From: Chrysochromulina parva
Lineage: Eukaryota > Haptophyta > Prymnesiales > Chrysochromulinaceae
Reading direction: 5' to 3'
NCBI GenBank assembly: GCA_002887195.1
Contig: PJAB01000037.1
Location: forward strand, 1 to 54,717
DNA: 54,717 nt
Below the pieces are notes generated by a model. The model did no database searches and was not told where the DNA came from. It saw only the letters and a list, made by a program, of their open reading frames with translations. The position numbers and the translations under genes were made by a program. Within the stretch, counting starts at the first letter, position 1, and each line of letters opens with the position of its first letter. Shown one piece after another: positions 31,910-41,084 of this stretch.

Positions 31910-33244
31910 ATGTCTCAGGATGGCGAGCATGCGACTCACTCTTGGCCGTCCGACGACAAGATCTGCCACATTGTGCACGAGAGCTATGCACGGCTTCCCA
32001 AAACTGGCAAGCCGCAGCTTGGCGAATGGACGGTCCTGGCTGGGGTTGTGCTCTCCCGTCCCGGCGCCGTGCCCCAAGTGGTCGCCCTAGGCACGGGCAC
32101 CAAGTGCCTCACTGCAGCACAGATAGCAGCTGACTGCGCTGGCGCGTGCTTGCACGACGCGCACGCCGAAGTGTGCGCACGGCGCGCCTTCCTAGTATTC
32201 TTACTCGCCGAAGTGCGAAGAGCTGCGAGCTGTGCAGATTCGCCTGTGGTCCAAGATAAAAAGGTCAGCAGTGGTGGCTTCGAGCTCAAGCCGGGGGTCG
32301 CGTTCCATTTTTACTCATCAGAGGCTCCGTGTGGCGATGCGGCCATCTTCCCGCTGTCACCCATGGCATCGGGTTCGTGCGAGTCCGATGAAACTCCAGC
32401 AAAGCGTTTCAAGATCACGGGAGCCCGCCCTGCCGATCCGAGTGCGCTCGTGGCCGAGGCAGCCTCCTGTGGCTCCGCATGTGCACTCGGCCTCGTGCGG
32501 ACCAAGCCTGGTCGTGGAGAGCGCACGAGCTGCATGTCGTGCTCAGATAAGCTGGCACGTTGGCACAACCTTGGCGTGCAGGGGGCGCTTCTGTCACTGC
32601 TGCTCCCCGACCCAATCCGCTTTGCATCCGTCACAATCGGCGAGCCCAGCTGCCTCGAGGCCCTCAGCCGAGCACTGCGACGTGGCGAGGGAAACGTAGC
32701 GACATCAAGGACGTCTGCTGCGACTGACCGCATATTGCTGCCAGAGCAGCCTCGTCTGGGTCTAACAAGTCATCTGTTCGAGCACGCGGCGACGCGGACG
32801 GATTCGATACTGCCCCTTCACCCGTGCAGCAACTCGGTGATCTGGTCAGCACATGGTCTCAGCGAGGCGATCAACGGCACCAGTGGCAAGCGCCTTGGAT
32901 CCAACAAAAAGTCACCGTCGCCAAAGCATCGATCTCTGGTGTGCAAGGCGCTCTTGCTCGAGCGATTTCTGGACGTTGTGAATGCATGCCCTCGGTCCCA
33001 ACTGCCAGTGACGATTCGGGAACTGCCTGACGCGCTCGCCGACTCGCTTGGCACCGATTCGAGCACCGAACCATCGTCACCGCCGCTACCCGCCAACTAC
33101 GCAGCGCTCAAGGCACTCGCCATACCGTATCAGCTCCGAAAGGCACAGATGATGGCGGCGCCTCCCTTTTGCGACTGGGTCAAGGCGCCCAAGAGTAGCG
33201 AAACGTTCAGTCTCGTGCGGCTGTGGACGGCGACTTGCCACTGA
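31910..33244 (+). CDS. ADAT1: tRNA-specific adenosine deaminase 1 (ADAT1/Tad1)
   Basis: 444 residues from the ATG at 31910. ADAT1 converts adenosine 37 of eukaryotic tRNA-Ala to inosine. The adenosine deaminase editase domain covers nearly the whole protein. The zinc and proton-shuttle site is DAHAEV (H85, E87), the second zinc ligand is C141 in EAPCGDA, and the third is in SCMSCSDK. Downstream are HNLGVQGALLSLLL, NSVIWSAHGLSEAINGTSGK, and a C-terminal helix YQLRKAQMM. An upstream in-frame extension to 31691 runs through the pentamer array and is unlikely to be translated. No double-stranded RNA-binding domain, as expected for ADAT1. No intron needed. Confidence 0.93.
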   Translation: MSQDGEHATHSWPSDDKICHIVHESYARLPKTGKPQLGEWTVLAGVVLSRPGAVPQVVALGTGTKCLTAAQIAADCAGACLHDAHAEVCARRAFLVFLLAEVRRAASCADSPVVQDKKVSSGGFELKPGVAFHFYSSEAPCGDAAIFPLSPMASGSCESDETPAKRFKITGARPADPSALVAEAASCGSACALGLVRTKPGRGERTSCMSCSDKLARWHNLGVQGALLSLLLPDPIRFASVTIGEPSCLEALSRALRRGEGNVATSRTSAATDRILLPEQPRLGLTSHLFEHAATRTDSILPLHPCSNSVIWSAHGLSEAINGTSGKRLGSNKKSPSPKHRSLVCKALLLERFLDVVNACPRSQLPVTIRELPDALADSLGTDSSTEPSSPPLPANYAALKALAIPYQLRKAQMMAAPPFCDWVKAPKSSETFSLVRLWTATCH

Positions 33245-33729
33245 TCGACGTTGGCCTCACGTGCTGCCGTCCAATGACTGCCACGTGTCGAACGGGAGCC
33301 TGCTATTAGCGCGGTGGAGGGGGAAATTGTTACGTCACAGAACACCGCTGTGCACACCGACCATGGCGTGAGCATAAACCCTGGACCCTGCGCGTGGGGC
33401 GTGCACGGCCGGAATTCGTATCTTTCCCCGAAAGTATCGAGGACATACCGACGAGAAGAAACCTACGTAGTATGTCCGGTTTTGGGTGCGTGAACGCGGG
33501 GCACAATGCCGTATTCGAATTACATATTATACGCCGACCGGCGGTCTGTCCGGCGCGATCCGCCGTCCCGCGCGCGGGGTCGGTTCCGGAGCGCGCGACC
33601 GCGGCCGGTGTGGGACTTGGCGCGCAAATTCGATAGGCTTCCGTATGGTAATCTGTTGTTTATGTATAGTGACTTGACTTGACTTGACTTGACTTGAATA
33701 CACTATGGAAGACCGGCTGTCGATGCGCG
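33245..33729. other. Spacer with CG-rich island and pentamer array
   Basis: 485 bp between ADAT1 and ERH. 33480-33640 is CG-rich without a coding frame. The pentamer array at 33672-33696 lies 33 bp before the ERH start codon, so it is probably in the ERH promoter or 5' UTR. Confidence 0.5.
33672..33696. repeat. (ACTTG)5 pentanucleotide array
   Basis: Five perfect ACTTG units, the inverted counterpart of the CAAGT array at 31823-31847; the two bracket ADAT1. Confidence 0.9.
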
Positions 33730-34121
33730 ATGGCGGCCTCTCGATCAAGGAACACGATCTTGCTCGTGCAGTACAATCTGACGATTGGCTCGCGAACCTT
33801 CATGGAATTTGAGACACTAGCGGCTGCTATGGACGAGATATGCGCGATCTTCGAACGAGAGCTCAAAGCTCTCAATCCGAGCCAAAGCAACATGACATAT
33901 GACATTGCCGACCTCTATGCCTACATTGATCAGCTGTGCGACATTTCTTGCCTCGTGTACGTGTGTAGCACCAAGCTGTAGGTCGTTTTTCTACCGCTCA
34001 TTCTCACCTTGACGCTGCGCGCAGGTACCAACAGCCAATACAGGCGTACCTTCCGAGGAACAAGGACTGGATCAAGAAACAAATGCTCTTGCATTTACGG
34101 GCGTCAACCACAGAAAGCTAG
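33730..34121 (+). CDS. ERH: Enhancer of rudimentary homolog (ERH)
   Basis: Exons 33730-33977 and 34025-34121. The 47-bp intron (CT|GTAGGT to GCGCAG|G) is the shortest in the window. Product 114 residues, against about 104 in animals. ERH is a small conserved nuclear dimer that works with splicing, RNA decay and gene-silencing complexes. Visible family features: RNTILLVQ at the start, RTFMEFETLAAAMDEIC, NPSQSNMTYDIADLYAYID, LCDISCLVY, and after the splice YLPRNKDWIKKQMLLHL. The join is needed to restore the NKDWIK segment that every ERH has; reading on in exon 1 ends at once at a stop. Confidence 0.94.
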
Positions 34122-34773
34122 CTGCGCACCACATGGCCCGCCGGAAAGAGCCTGCGCCGGTATGCTGTTCGCATTGGCGTGTGGTCACGAGCGGCCAGTT
34201 GCAGATGGTCGCTACGAGGTCGCGCGTTTCCGGATCGATCCGAAGGCGAGGTTCTTTTATGTTTCAGCTCGCGGCCCGCTGCCGCGCCGCTTTGCCCGTC
34301 GTTTAGACGCACACCGGCCGGGGAGCGTAGTATACGTTGTTGTGCGGTTGAAAAACGTGCAAACGTGCCAACGATCCTCACTGGTCGTCAACTCTTGCAT
34401 ACAAATCCCAACTCGTGCGCGTGCATCGGTCCATGTGGTGAATCGCCCGGGCCCCCGGGCGAGCTGCCCCTGCTGTGGCCATCGGCGCGTCTCGCACCGC
34501 TCGGGAGGGAGCGGACCAAGCTCCGGAGCAATGGTGCGGAGTCACGCACGTCGCGGACGCAGGACGGCTCCTCGCATTCGAAGACGTGCTCGCGAAATTC
34601 GGGCAAAGCATGCCACTTCGGGCTTCCCACGCCGACACCTCCTTCAAATCCCCCCACCGCAATTCAGGCGGGACTGGTAGGGTAGCTTGGTCGGTTACAA
34701 ATCTCTCTTGCGCAAGGCGACCTCAGACGCGGCTAATTTGTGAACTGCGTGGCGAAGGGTCAGACGATGGTCA
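34122..34773. other. Spacer between ERH and ARPC4, no gene seen
   Basis: 652 bp. Several overlapping open frames of 80-220 codons exist on both strands, but they are Arg/Ser/Pro-rich with no motifs and differ only by frame, as random GC-rich DNA would give. Confidence 0.4.
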
Positions 34774-35498
34774 TCAGCTAGCAAATAATGAGAAAGTCAT
34801 GGTCGGTTTCTCTGAGCCCCATGGCCATGCCCCGCGTACATCCTTAAGGTATTGATAGCCCACTGTGCGCGCACGTTCGTTGACCTGGATCTTCATCTGT
34901 GAAATTTCCGAGTCAATCTCCTCCATGAACTGGACCACGAAATCGATGAGCTTATGCTTCCACATGGCCTCAAGATTGAAGTTGGTGAGCAGGAAGCTGA
35001 CGTCATAACCCTGCAACGATGGGCAGAGACGGACCGTGTAGGCAGATGAAGTTGTGCACTTACTTTGGAAACAGCTCACGTACCGGCATCGGCTTGCGTC
35101 GAAGCACGATGAAGTTGTCTGCTCGCTGCATGATCATCCGTGAGAACTTGTTTGCGAGGATTGCGTCCATTTCATCGATCTGTTTAACTTTGATGCTGAT
35201 TCGCACTGAGTTGACTGCTGTCTCAATCATCACGTACTCGTTCTCTGAGCGGTGGATGACGATTGGGTTGAGCAGCAGCTCTCGGCTAGTACTGCGGAGG
35301 AAACGACTCGGGGCGCACGCACTCTTGGAGCACTCCTGGGAAATTCTGAAGCAGGTGGGAGAAAACATACCCGACCTCGATCTCAGGCTTGTTGTGGCGC
35401 TCGACAATCTGCGAGGCGAAGTTCTCGATGCACAGCGACGCGTGAAGCGTCGTCTTGATTGCGTCCAGGTACGGCTTGAGCGCGGAGTTCGACCCCAT
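34774..35498 (-). CDS. ARPC4: Arp2/3 complex subunit 4 (ARPC4, p20)
   Basis: Three exons: 35498-35371, 35291-35084 and 35010-34774; introns 79 bp (GG|GTATGT to CCGCAG|T) and 73 bp (CCG|GTACGT to TTGCAG|GGT). Product 190 residues. ARPC4 forms the core of the actin-branching Arp2/3 complex with ARPC2. Conserved parts: [31 protein letters not shown], then [66 protein letters not shown]. Both joins restore the family sequence. The C-terminus is about 20 residues longer than in animals; AAGGAT|GTACGC near the end could be a further donor, so the last residues are uncertain. It is divergent from the CIMIP1-like gene. Confidence 0.93.
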
Positions 35499-35709
35499 GT
35501 TGGGCGCGGGCACACGTCACAGTTCCCGCACGGCACGTCCGAGAGCGTGAAAGGAAGTTGCACGAATTTTGTTGATGAAATAACGAGCTCTGATGGGCGT
35601 CTGATGGTGGAGCTTCGACGGTGCAGACTGACTTGGGCAAGTTGGTTTCGTTTCTTTTTCAGCTTCGAGCGCTCCACTTCCCGTTCCGCCGTCGCCAAGC
35701 GCTCCAGCA

Positions 35710-36406
35710 ATGCCGGGCGACACGAACTACATCCACGAGCAAGAAATATGGAAGCAGCGGCTGAAGAACGAGACCGAGGGTGCCGCGCATTGGTACGACA
35801 ACTGGGGCTTCCTTGCTGGCCGCGAGCCGCCCGAGCCACGAGGCTTCTCCACCAAGGTGGCCAAGTACTCCTATGGTGGGGGACAGTGGTCGGTCAAATC
35901 TGTGCGTGTGCCAGACAACACGGCCGAGGGCCTTGCTGCGGCAACCAGCGAGCAGAATGCGCGCACTTTTTTGTCATCGCTAACATATGAGACGAATGTC
36001 CCAAACGAGATGAAGCCGTGCAAAGACAAGGTGAGCCCGCTTCTCACCACCAAGTGGGCGTTACTAACGTCTCCATTACCGCCTCCCGTGTTGCGCTCTT
36101 TCACGGGATGGCGCTTCTGACCGGCTTCGCCTCTCGTGCCCGCAGGGCATCACTCTCGTGGCGAGTGAAACCTCTGGCCCCATAAACCGTGAGGCTGCTC
36201 TGCTCCTGCGTGCGCACAAATTCCAGTCGCTCGGTGATGCCTGCCGGACGGAGGGCGTCGACCCGAATGTCAAGTATAATACGCCAATCTTCATGTCACA
36301 CGACTACGGCTGGAGGGTGTCGTCCACGAAAAACCCTCGAAAGAGCCTCGAGATGTTCGGCGTATCGCAATACGGAATTAAGGAAAAGGTCTCGAAGTTC
36401 TACTGA
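35710..36406 (+). CDS. C20orf85/CIMIP1-like ciliary protein
   Basis: Exons 35710-36030 and 36146-36406, intron 115 bp (AAG|GTGAGC to CGCAG|GGC, phase 0), 193 residues. The N-terminal half has QEIWKQRLKNETEGAAHW and YDNWGFLAG, closely matching the start of C20orf85/CIMIP1, a protein tied to ciliary axonemal microtubules. The second half (INREAALLLRAHKF, FMSHDYGWR, NPRKSLEMFGVSQYG) is not one I can name; short aromatic/proline motifs of this kind occur in microtubule inner proteins. It implies a flagellated cell. ATG at 35710, 211 bp from the ARPC4 start on the other strand. Confidence 0.72.
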
Positions 36407-37273
36407 GAACAACAAGTCGCACACCGCCTCGACATGTACGGCGCTGGGGTCGGTTCTCATCACAGATGAAACGAAGGCATCAAATTCACATCACAACACA
36501 GCCCGCGCTGCGGCTCCGTGCCACAGCCCTCTCGTATGCAGTACTCGCGGAGGCGCCTCTCGTCTGAACGGAGCTCGTTTGCGCTACTCCGCGAAGGCGG
36601 TGAATCACCCCCAGCCGCCCGTCGGCGCGGGGCCGCAGGATCTATTGCGTACATTAGTGAAGAGCGATAATAAATGTAGATAAAGGCTGGGTACCAAAGG
36701 ATGTCCATGGAAATTTACGCGGACCCGCGGGCGCGCGCGACCGACGGCCGCACGCCCCGGGCCCCGACCCCGGCCACGTCCGACGTCAAATCCCCCCGCC
36801 GGGCTGTGGTCTGTGCAAACGTCTCTGCACGGAGCACGTTCCGCGCATTCGCGCTCTGAGAGACGGAGACAGGTCGCGTCCTTCGACGGCGACGCCGCGG
36901 GTGCCCGGGGCCACCTCTCGGTCGCCTCGTCCGTCGTCCCGCGGGGCGGGCGCGGGGCGGAGCGAGCAGATGCGGATCACATCACACACGTACATTCACA
37001 ACCTGTCTGGGAACGACTATCCCCACCGCAGCATTGCATACGAGCAATCTCTGCGGCGCATCCGGCCACGACTTCATTGCCAGAGACCCTCGCACCTTGT
37101 TTCTGAGTCAGCCGAGCTGTTTCACCTGGTGATGATCCACGGAAATTGCTCATGATCTGCTCAAAGGACGCAGGGAGCGATGAATGGGCCCAGCAGCTAC
37201 ATGCACGCATCATGACATCATCGGCATCGCGCTCCGCCTGAGGTCATGTAGCTATGCCGAACGGCGAACCGTT
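36407..37273. other. Spacer, no gene seen
   Basis: 867 bp between the CIMIP1-like gene and the convergent orphan. 36715-36980 is very CG-rich (runs such as GCGCGCGCGACC). No coding signal, RNA gene or repeat recognised. Confidence 0.4.
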
Positions 37274-37639
37274 TTAGAGGCTCGTCTCGACCCCTGCGCG
37301 GCCATATTTGGGTGTGCGGTGCAGCGGCCATCGCTGCTTGTTGGCTGATTTCCACGTCGCGCGTGCACCCTCCGTATGCACCCAGTCGGGTTCGGGCCAG
37401 CCTCGGAGTGACTGCTGAAAAATCTCGGACTGCTTGCCCCATGCCTTTGGCACAAGGATGTGCGGGTCGTACTGTCGCCAAGCGCTCTCACCATCAAATG
37501 ATGTGATGCCGGTCGGCGAGACGTACCTCGTCTTGAGCGGCGTCGCATGCGTCCAGCCCCCATCTGTGCCCGCCGTGGTGCCTTTGACCGCGAGGGGCGC
37601 CTTGTTAGCTGCGATCTCAGCAGCGACCGCCGTGCTCAT
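37274..37639 (-). CDS. Short orphan protein, possibly axonemal
   Basis: 121 residues from the ATG at 37639. The frame stays open to 37744 without another ATG, and CGTCAG just upstream of the ATG could be a splice acceptor, so a 5' exon is possible. Not recognised. The sequence is rich in W, P, Y and K with short motifs (TRYVSPTGITSFDGESAW, WPEPDWVHTEG, RWPLHRTPKYGRAG) and little predicted hydrophobic core. This style resembles microtubule inner proteins of flagella, and other ciliary genes are near, but that is inference. Composition is protein-like, unlike the flanking spacers. Confidence 0.5.
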   Translation of the reverse strand: MSTAVAAEIAANKAPLAVKGTTAGTDGGWTHATPLKTRYVSPTGITSFDGESAWRQYDPHILVPKAWGKQSEIFQQSLRGWPEPDWVHTEGARATWKSANKQRWPLHRTPKYGRAGVETSL

Positions 37640-38275
37640 GCTTGGAAGCCGCTGACGCCAAAAGGTCGCGCTCAAGTCTTCATGAGCAGAATTGGCCTTG
37701 AGTGCCGTTTCGCGTTTCGGCTTCGTCGCGAAGAGGGCATACAAGGACGTGCACCGGCCCCAAGTTCACTCTCAACTTTCTGATTTCACAGCTCATGGTT
37801 ATAGTTCGAAACCTAATAATCTGGACCGGCGCGCATACCGGATACGGATGCGAATTTAACTTATCCGGTCGGTCCCCGTCCCGACCTCGAGTCCCGACCA
37901 GGGCCGCGGCGTGCCGGAACGGCTCCGCGGTCTGCGATTTCGGTGATGATGCCGCCGGAGGAGTTCGGAGGAGACAACTGACAAGAAACTGGCCACAGGC
38001 ATGAGTTCAGCTCTGAATGCTGGTTTGTAAGGTTATGTATGTACGTTTAAAGTGGTGCATTCTGACATGTCGATTAAAATCGCTGTGATGACCGGCGGCG
38101 ACCTGAGGACCCGGCGTGTGACGGCCTGCGCGCAGCCCTTGCGCGCATGTTATGTATGTATCCCCGCGCGCTTGCCCGACCCAACTACAGACATGCCAGG
38201 GTCAAACCAGAGAGTACTTTTCACCTTGCTCGTCTTCGCGGCGTCTGGGGCTCAGTGTCGGAGAGGCATCGATCT
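37640..38275. other. Spacer, no gene seen
   Basis: 636 bp. 37800-37930 has the same CG-rich, low-coding look as other spacers; 38000-38200 is mixed. It holds the upstream region of the orphan gene and the 3' end of the DUF2423 gene. Confidence 0.35.
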
Positions 38276-38800
38276 TCAGCACCAGCGGAAGGCAGCAGGT
38301 GTGTCAACACCGCTCTTGCTCGTGAGGTTGTTCTTGATTCGCTTCTTTGCACGCTTGCTCGAGAACATCGGTACTATTTGCTCGGTCGTACGCAGCAGGC
38401 GCGCGACGCCTGGGTCCGCAGGTTCGTCCATTCCCACAGTCGTATCGCTCTGCAGTGTCAGATGGGCAGATGGCGCGTCGCCTCCGAAGCGCCCGAGCTT
38501 TGGTCGGTTCGCCCCCCACGCGGCGAAGCCAGATCCTTCAACCTTGCCGGAGCGGTAGTCGGGCTGCGACGACTGGAAGTCGTATTGCGGGATTTCGGCG
38601 TCTGGATCATTGCTGCGGAAGGCATTCTTGATGCGTTTGCCAGGCTGGATGAATCCCGAGAGAGCCTCTCGTATTTTCTGCTCCTTCTGCGTCTCACGCT
38701 TGCCGAGCTTAGTGGTTGGGTCGCTCAGCGTACGTTTCACAACCCCGCGTTTGACGGTGCGAAACCGCTTCTTCACTTTGCTCCGGAGGCTCTTTGCCAT
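38276..38800 (-). CDS. DUF2423 (LLPH-like) nucleolar protein
   Basis: 174 residues from the ATG at 38800. It begins MAKSLRSKVKKRFRTVKRG, the diagnostic start of DUF2423/LLPH proteins, which are small basic nucleolar factors linked to pre-60S ribosome assembly. A second basic block (TTKLGKRETQKEQKIREAL) follows. The C-terminal half, with YDFQSSQPDYRSG, GFAAWGANRP and basic SSKRAKKRIKNN, is longer than in animals. The start lies 230 bp from that of EFG1 on the opposite strand (113 bp if EFG1 uses its upstream ATG). Confidence 0.82.
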   Translation of the reverse strand: MAKSLRSKVKKRFRTVKRGVVKRTLSDPTTKLGKRETQKEQKIREALSGFIQPGKRIKNAFRSNDPDAEIPQYDFQSSQPDYRSGKVEGSGFAAWGANRPKLGRFGGDAPSAHLTLQSDTTVGMDEPADPGVARLLRTTEQIVPMFSSKRAKKRIKNNLTSKSGVDTPAAFRWC

Positions 38801-39030
38801 GGAAGGACGGGAACCGCGGACTGAAGCGACGACGTACTCTCTGACGCAGACTTTCCTTTCCTGTAAAGTCAAGATCTCGTAACGACAATACATGTGCACT
38901 GTACACAACGCGTATGACGGCGGCACAAGGTCGTTCTCCAGTCCATTTCACGTTTCACACAAATTCGTCACGTCTTCGTCGCCGTGCTTGCGTCGTGGTG
39001 TTGGAAGGTGGGCGCGAGGCAACAGGCAAG

Positions 39031-39792
39031 ATGAAGAAGCGCTGGCCATCGAACGCCGCGAAGCAGCAGTCCAGCAGTCGTCCAGTCAAGCAGCGATTGC
39101 GTGGCCTCGAGCGGCTTCTCAATAAGCCTGGGTTGCCCGACGAGATCCGGAAGGCTAAGGAAGTGGAGCGTGCCGCGTTGCAGGCTGATGCGAAGCGGCA
39201 CAACCGGGTCCAGCGTGAGCGCCACTTTAGCAAAAAGTACCACGGCGTTAAATTCATCGAGCGTCGAAAGGTGGAACGGCGGATAGCGTCGCTGCGACGA
39301 GCGATGAGCGATGCGGGCGCCAACGATGATCTAGGGGCTGAGCTGCGCGAGGCAGAGAATGACCTCCTCTACATCAAGCACTTTCCTCGCTCGAAAAAGT
39401 ACCTCGCACTCTTTCCAAGCGAAGGCGCGAATGACGAGTACATTGTCAAGCGCCGCTCGCAGATCCGCGCGAGGATTGTGCGCCGTGCGGAGGCTGGGCT
39501 GCTTCTCGGGCCGACGGACGAGGAAGACGGTGAGGAGGCTGCTGATCGTGATTTCGACAATGACCTTGAGGGAGACACGTTTTTTGCCCCTGGTGCTGCG
39601 ATGGATGAGTCCGAAACTGTGATCAACGACTCTGTAGAGTTGCAGCCTGGCCCAAGGGATGCCTCCTTTCGCAAGTCAGCAAGGGCGGAGAGCGGCGAGC
39701 GGGGTGCTGCCTCACCAGCGGAGGCAGAAGGCACCCGTGACCCTGGGAAGAAGTCGAGAAAGAAAAGAGCGGGAGGCAGCGAGCAGGCTTGA
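39031..39792 (+). CDS. EFG1: rRNA-processing protein EFG1
   Basis: 253 residues from the ATG at 39031; an in-frame ATG at 38914 would add 39 residues. EFG1 family: LRGLERLLNKPGLPDEIRKAK, then a long charged helix, then SKKYHGVKFIERRKVERRI, then NDLLYIKHFPRSKKYLALFPS. In yeast Efg1 acts in early 18S rRNA processing in the nucleolus. The C-terminal third is acidic (TDEEDGEEAADRDFDND) and ends in a basic KKSRKKRAGG tail. I prefer 39031 because the upstream residues lack family similarity, though both ATGs are in an open frame. Confidence 0.9.
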   Translation: MKKRWPSNAAKQQSSSRPVKQRLRGLERLLNKPGLPDEIRKAKEVERAALQADAKRHNRVQRERHFSKKYHGVKFIERRKVERRIASLRRAMSDAGANDDLGAELREAENDLLYIKHFPRSKKYLALFPSEGANDEYIVKRRSQIRARIVRRAEAGLLLGPTDEEDGEEAADRDFDNDLEGDTFFAPGAAMDESETVINDSVELQPGPRDASFRKSARAESGERGAASPAEAEGTRDPGKKSRKKRAGGSEQA

Positions 39793-40198
39793 CAATCGTC
39801 GCGAAGTGCAGGTGCTGGCTCACGCCGCCGCGGTACCGATGCGCGACGGGAGCTCTTGGTCGTTGGTGTGTGCTGGCCGCGTGGGTAACGAAACGGGGTG
39901 GGTTGAGGGGAGGCCCAGACCCCGCTGGCTGTTCAGGGATTGCTGCGTCGAGCGTCGCATGCTGACTAACCCCTCATTCACACGGACACGCACCCCATCA
40001 TAGTTCTTCTTCCTGTCCGCAGCACACATTTTGATGTATGTAGTATGATCAATGTTGACGACCCCCAACGCGTCACCCAGACACATGCCCACTCGGAGAA
40101 TGGCAACGCTCACGTGACGAATGTACAGAAGTTATCATTCACAGACCGTGGCTACTTTTCACGACCTCGAAGCTCGCGTGTTGTCCTTGTTCGCGGTG
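39793..40198. other. Spacer, no gene seen
   Basis: 406 bp between EFG1 and the next plus-strand gene. Nothing recognisable. Confidence 0.35.
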
Positions 40199-40834
40199 AT
40201 GCGGCGTGTTGCTCAACTGGGTGGTTTACCGAAAGCGGCCGCAGTTGCCTCGCGCGGCGGCGGCAAACGGCCGAACGCTCTCAGCCCTCGCCTGCCGCGT
40301 ACGAGCCGCGACGAGCTGCTCAGCTTGCTGAAGCGCAAGAGCTGGCAGGTGCGGGATGTCGATCGCCACCCGCTGGTGCTTGGCGTGCCGCTTGGTCAGG
40401 ATGGCGGTACGATGCAGGGCGTGTCGGTCGACATTGGCCTGAAGAACATGGCGGTTGTGTCCATGTTTGAGCTCGCGAACGCGTCTCCCGAGTTCAAGCT
40501 TGCGATCGTGGAAAGCGCACTGGACCCAGCGCGCGGCGACCAGCGGCACGAGGACCTGCTGCGCCAGGCCGCGCCGGTGCCCATGGCGGTCATGACCAAG
40601 GAGGACATCATGAAGCTACCCGTCGCCGCAGCGGTGCATCCGCGCGCGCTCGAGCGTACTCTCTCCGAGGACAAGCGCAACCTGCTAAAAGACCCGTTCT
40701 TCCGTAACAATCCACCGTGCGATGAGCTGCAAGACCTCGTTGTGGAGGCCGTGCCCGGCGCGGACGCGAACGTCGAGGCCCGCGAGAACTTCAAGCGCGA
40801 GGAGCGCAATAGCAGGATTCGGAGCCGAGGATAA
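40199..40834 (+). CDS. Orphan protein, possibly organelle-targeted
   Basis: 211 residues from the ATG at 40199 (another in-frame ATG lies at 40121). Not recognised. The first 45 residues have no acids and many R, A, G and K (MRRVAQLGGLPKAAAVASRG), like a mitochondrial or plastid transit peptide. The body has SRDELLSLLKRKSWQVRDVD, GVSVDIGLKNMAVVSMFELA, and a charged helical end (ENFKREERNSRIRSRG). The end KRNLLKDPFFRNNPPCDELQ (20 residues) has no family I know. Codon-position GC bias and length support a real gene. It is followed 251 bp later by the DNAAF10 start. Confidence 0.55.
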   Translation: MRRVAQLGGLPKAAAVASRGGGKRPNALSPRLPRTSRDELLSLLKRKSWQVRDVDRHPLVLGVPLGQDGGTMQGVSVDIGLKNMAVVSMFELANASPEFKLAIVESALDPARGDQRHEDLLRQAAPVPMAVMTKEDIMKLPVAAAVHPRALERTLSEDKRNLLKDPFFRNNPPCDELQDLVVEAVPGADANVEARENFKREERNSRIRSRG

Positions 40835-41084
40835 GAAAGGGTGAGGCGTGAGAGAGGGACTGACTGAGGTACGAGAATCGAGCACGCGGCAGCACGGCAG
40901 ACGCACGAACACGCGCGTGTGCCGCACAGCCCGTCGTTCGCACGGGCGTTCGACAACTGTCTCCACACAGTCTAAGTTGGCCTTAACATTTGCTAGGCTG
41001 TTTTTCACAGTGTTTCGCTGGTGTTTCGTGGCAACGTCGAGCGCGCAACGGCATCCGCGTGTCCGACTTCTTCAACGATCGACT

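Noticed and set aside
31823..33696. Pentamer arrays as telomere-like repeats
   Set aside because: Only five units each, placed inside gene-dense DNA, and not a known telomere motif.
34009..34680. 223-codon open frame after ERH
   Set aside because: Overlaps the second ERH exon, is Arg/Ser-rich and lacks motifs; other frames here are equally long.
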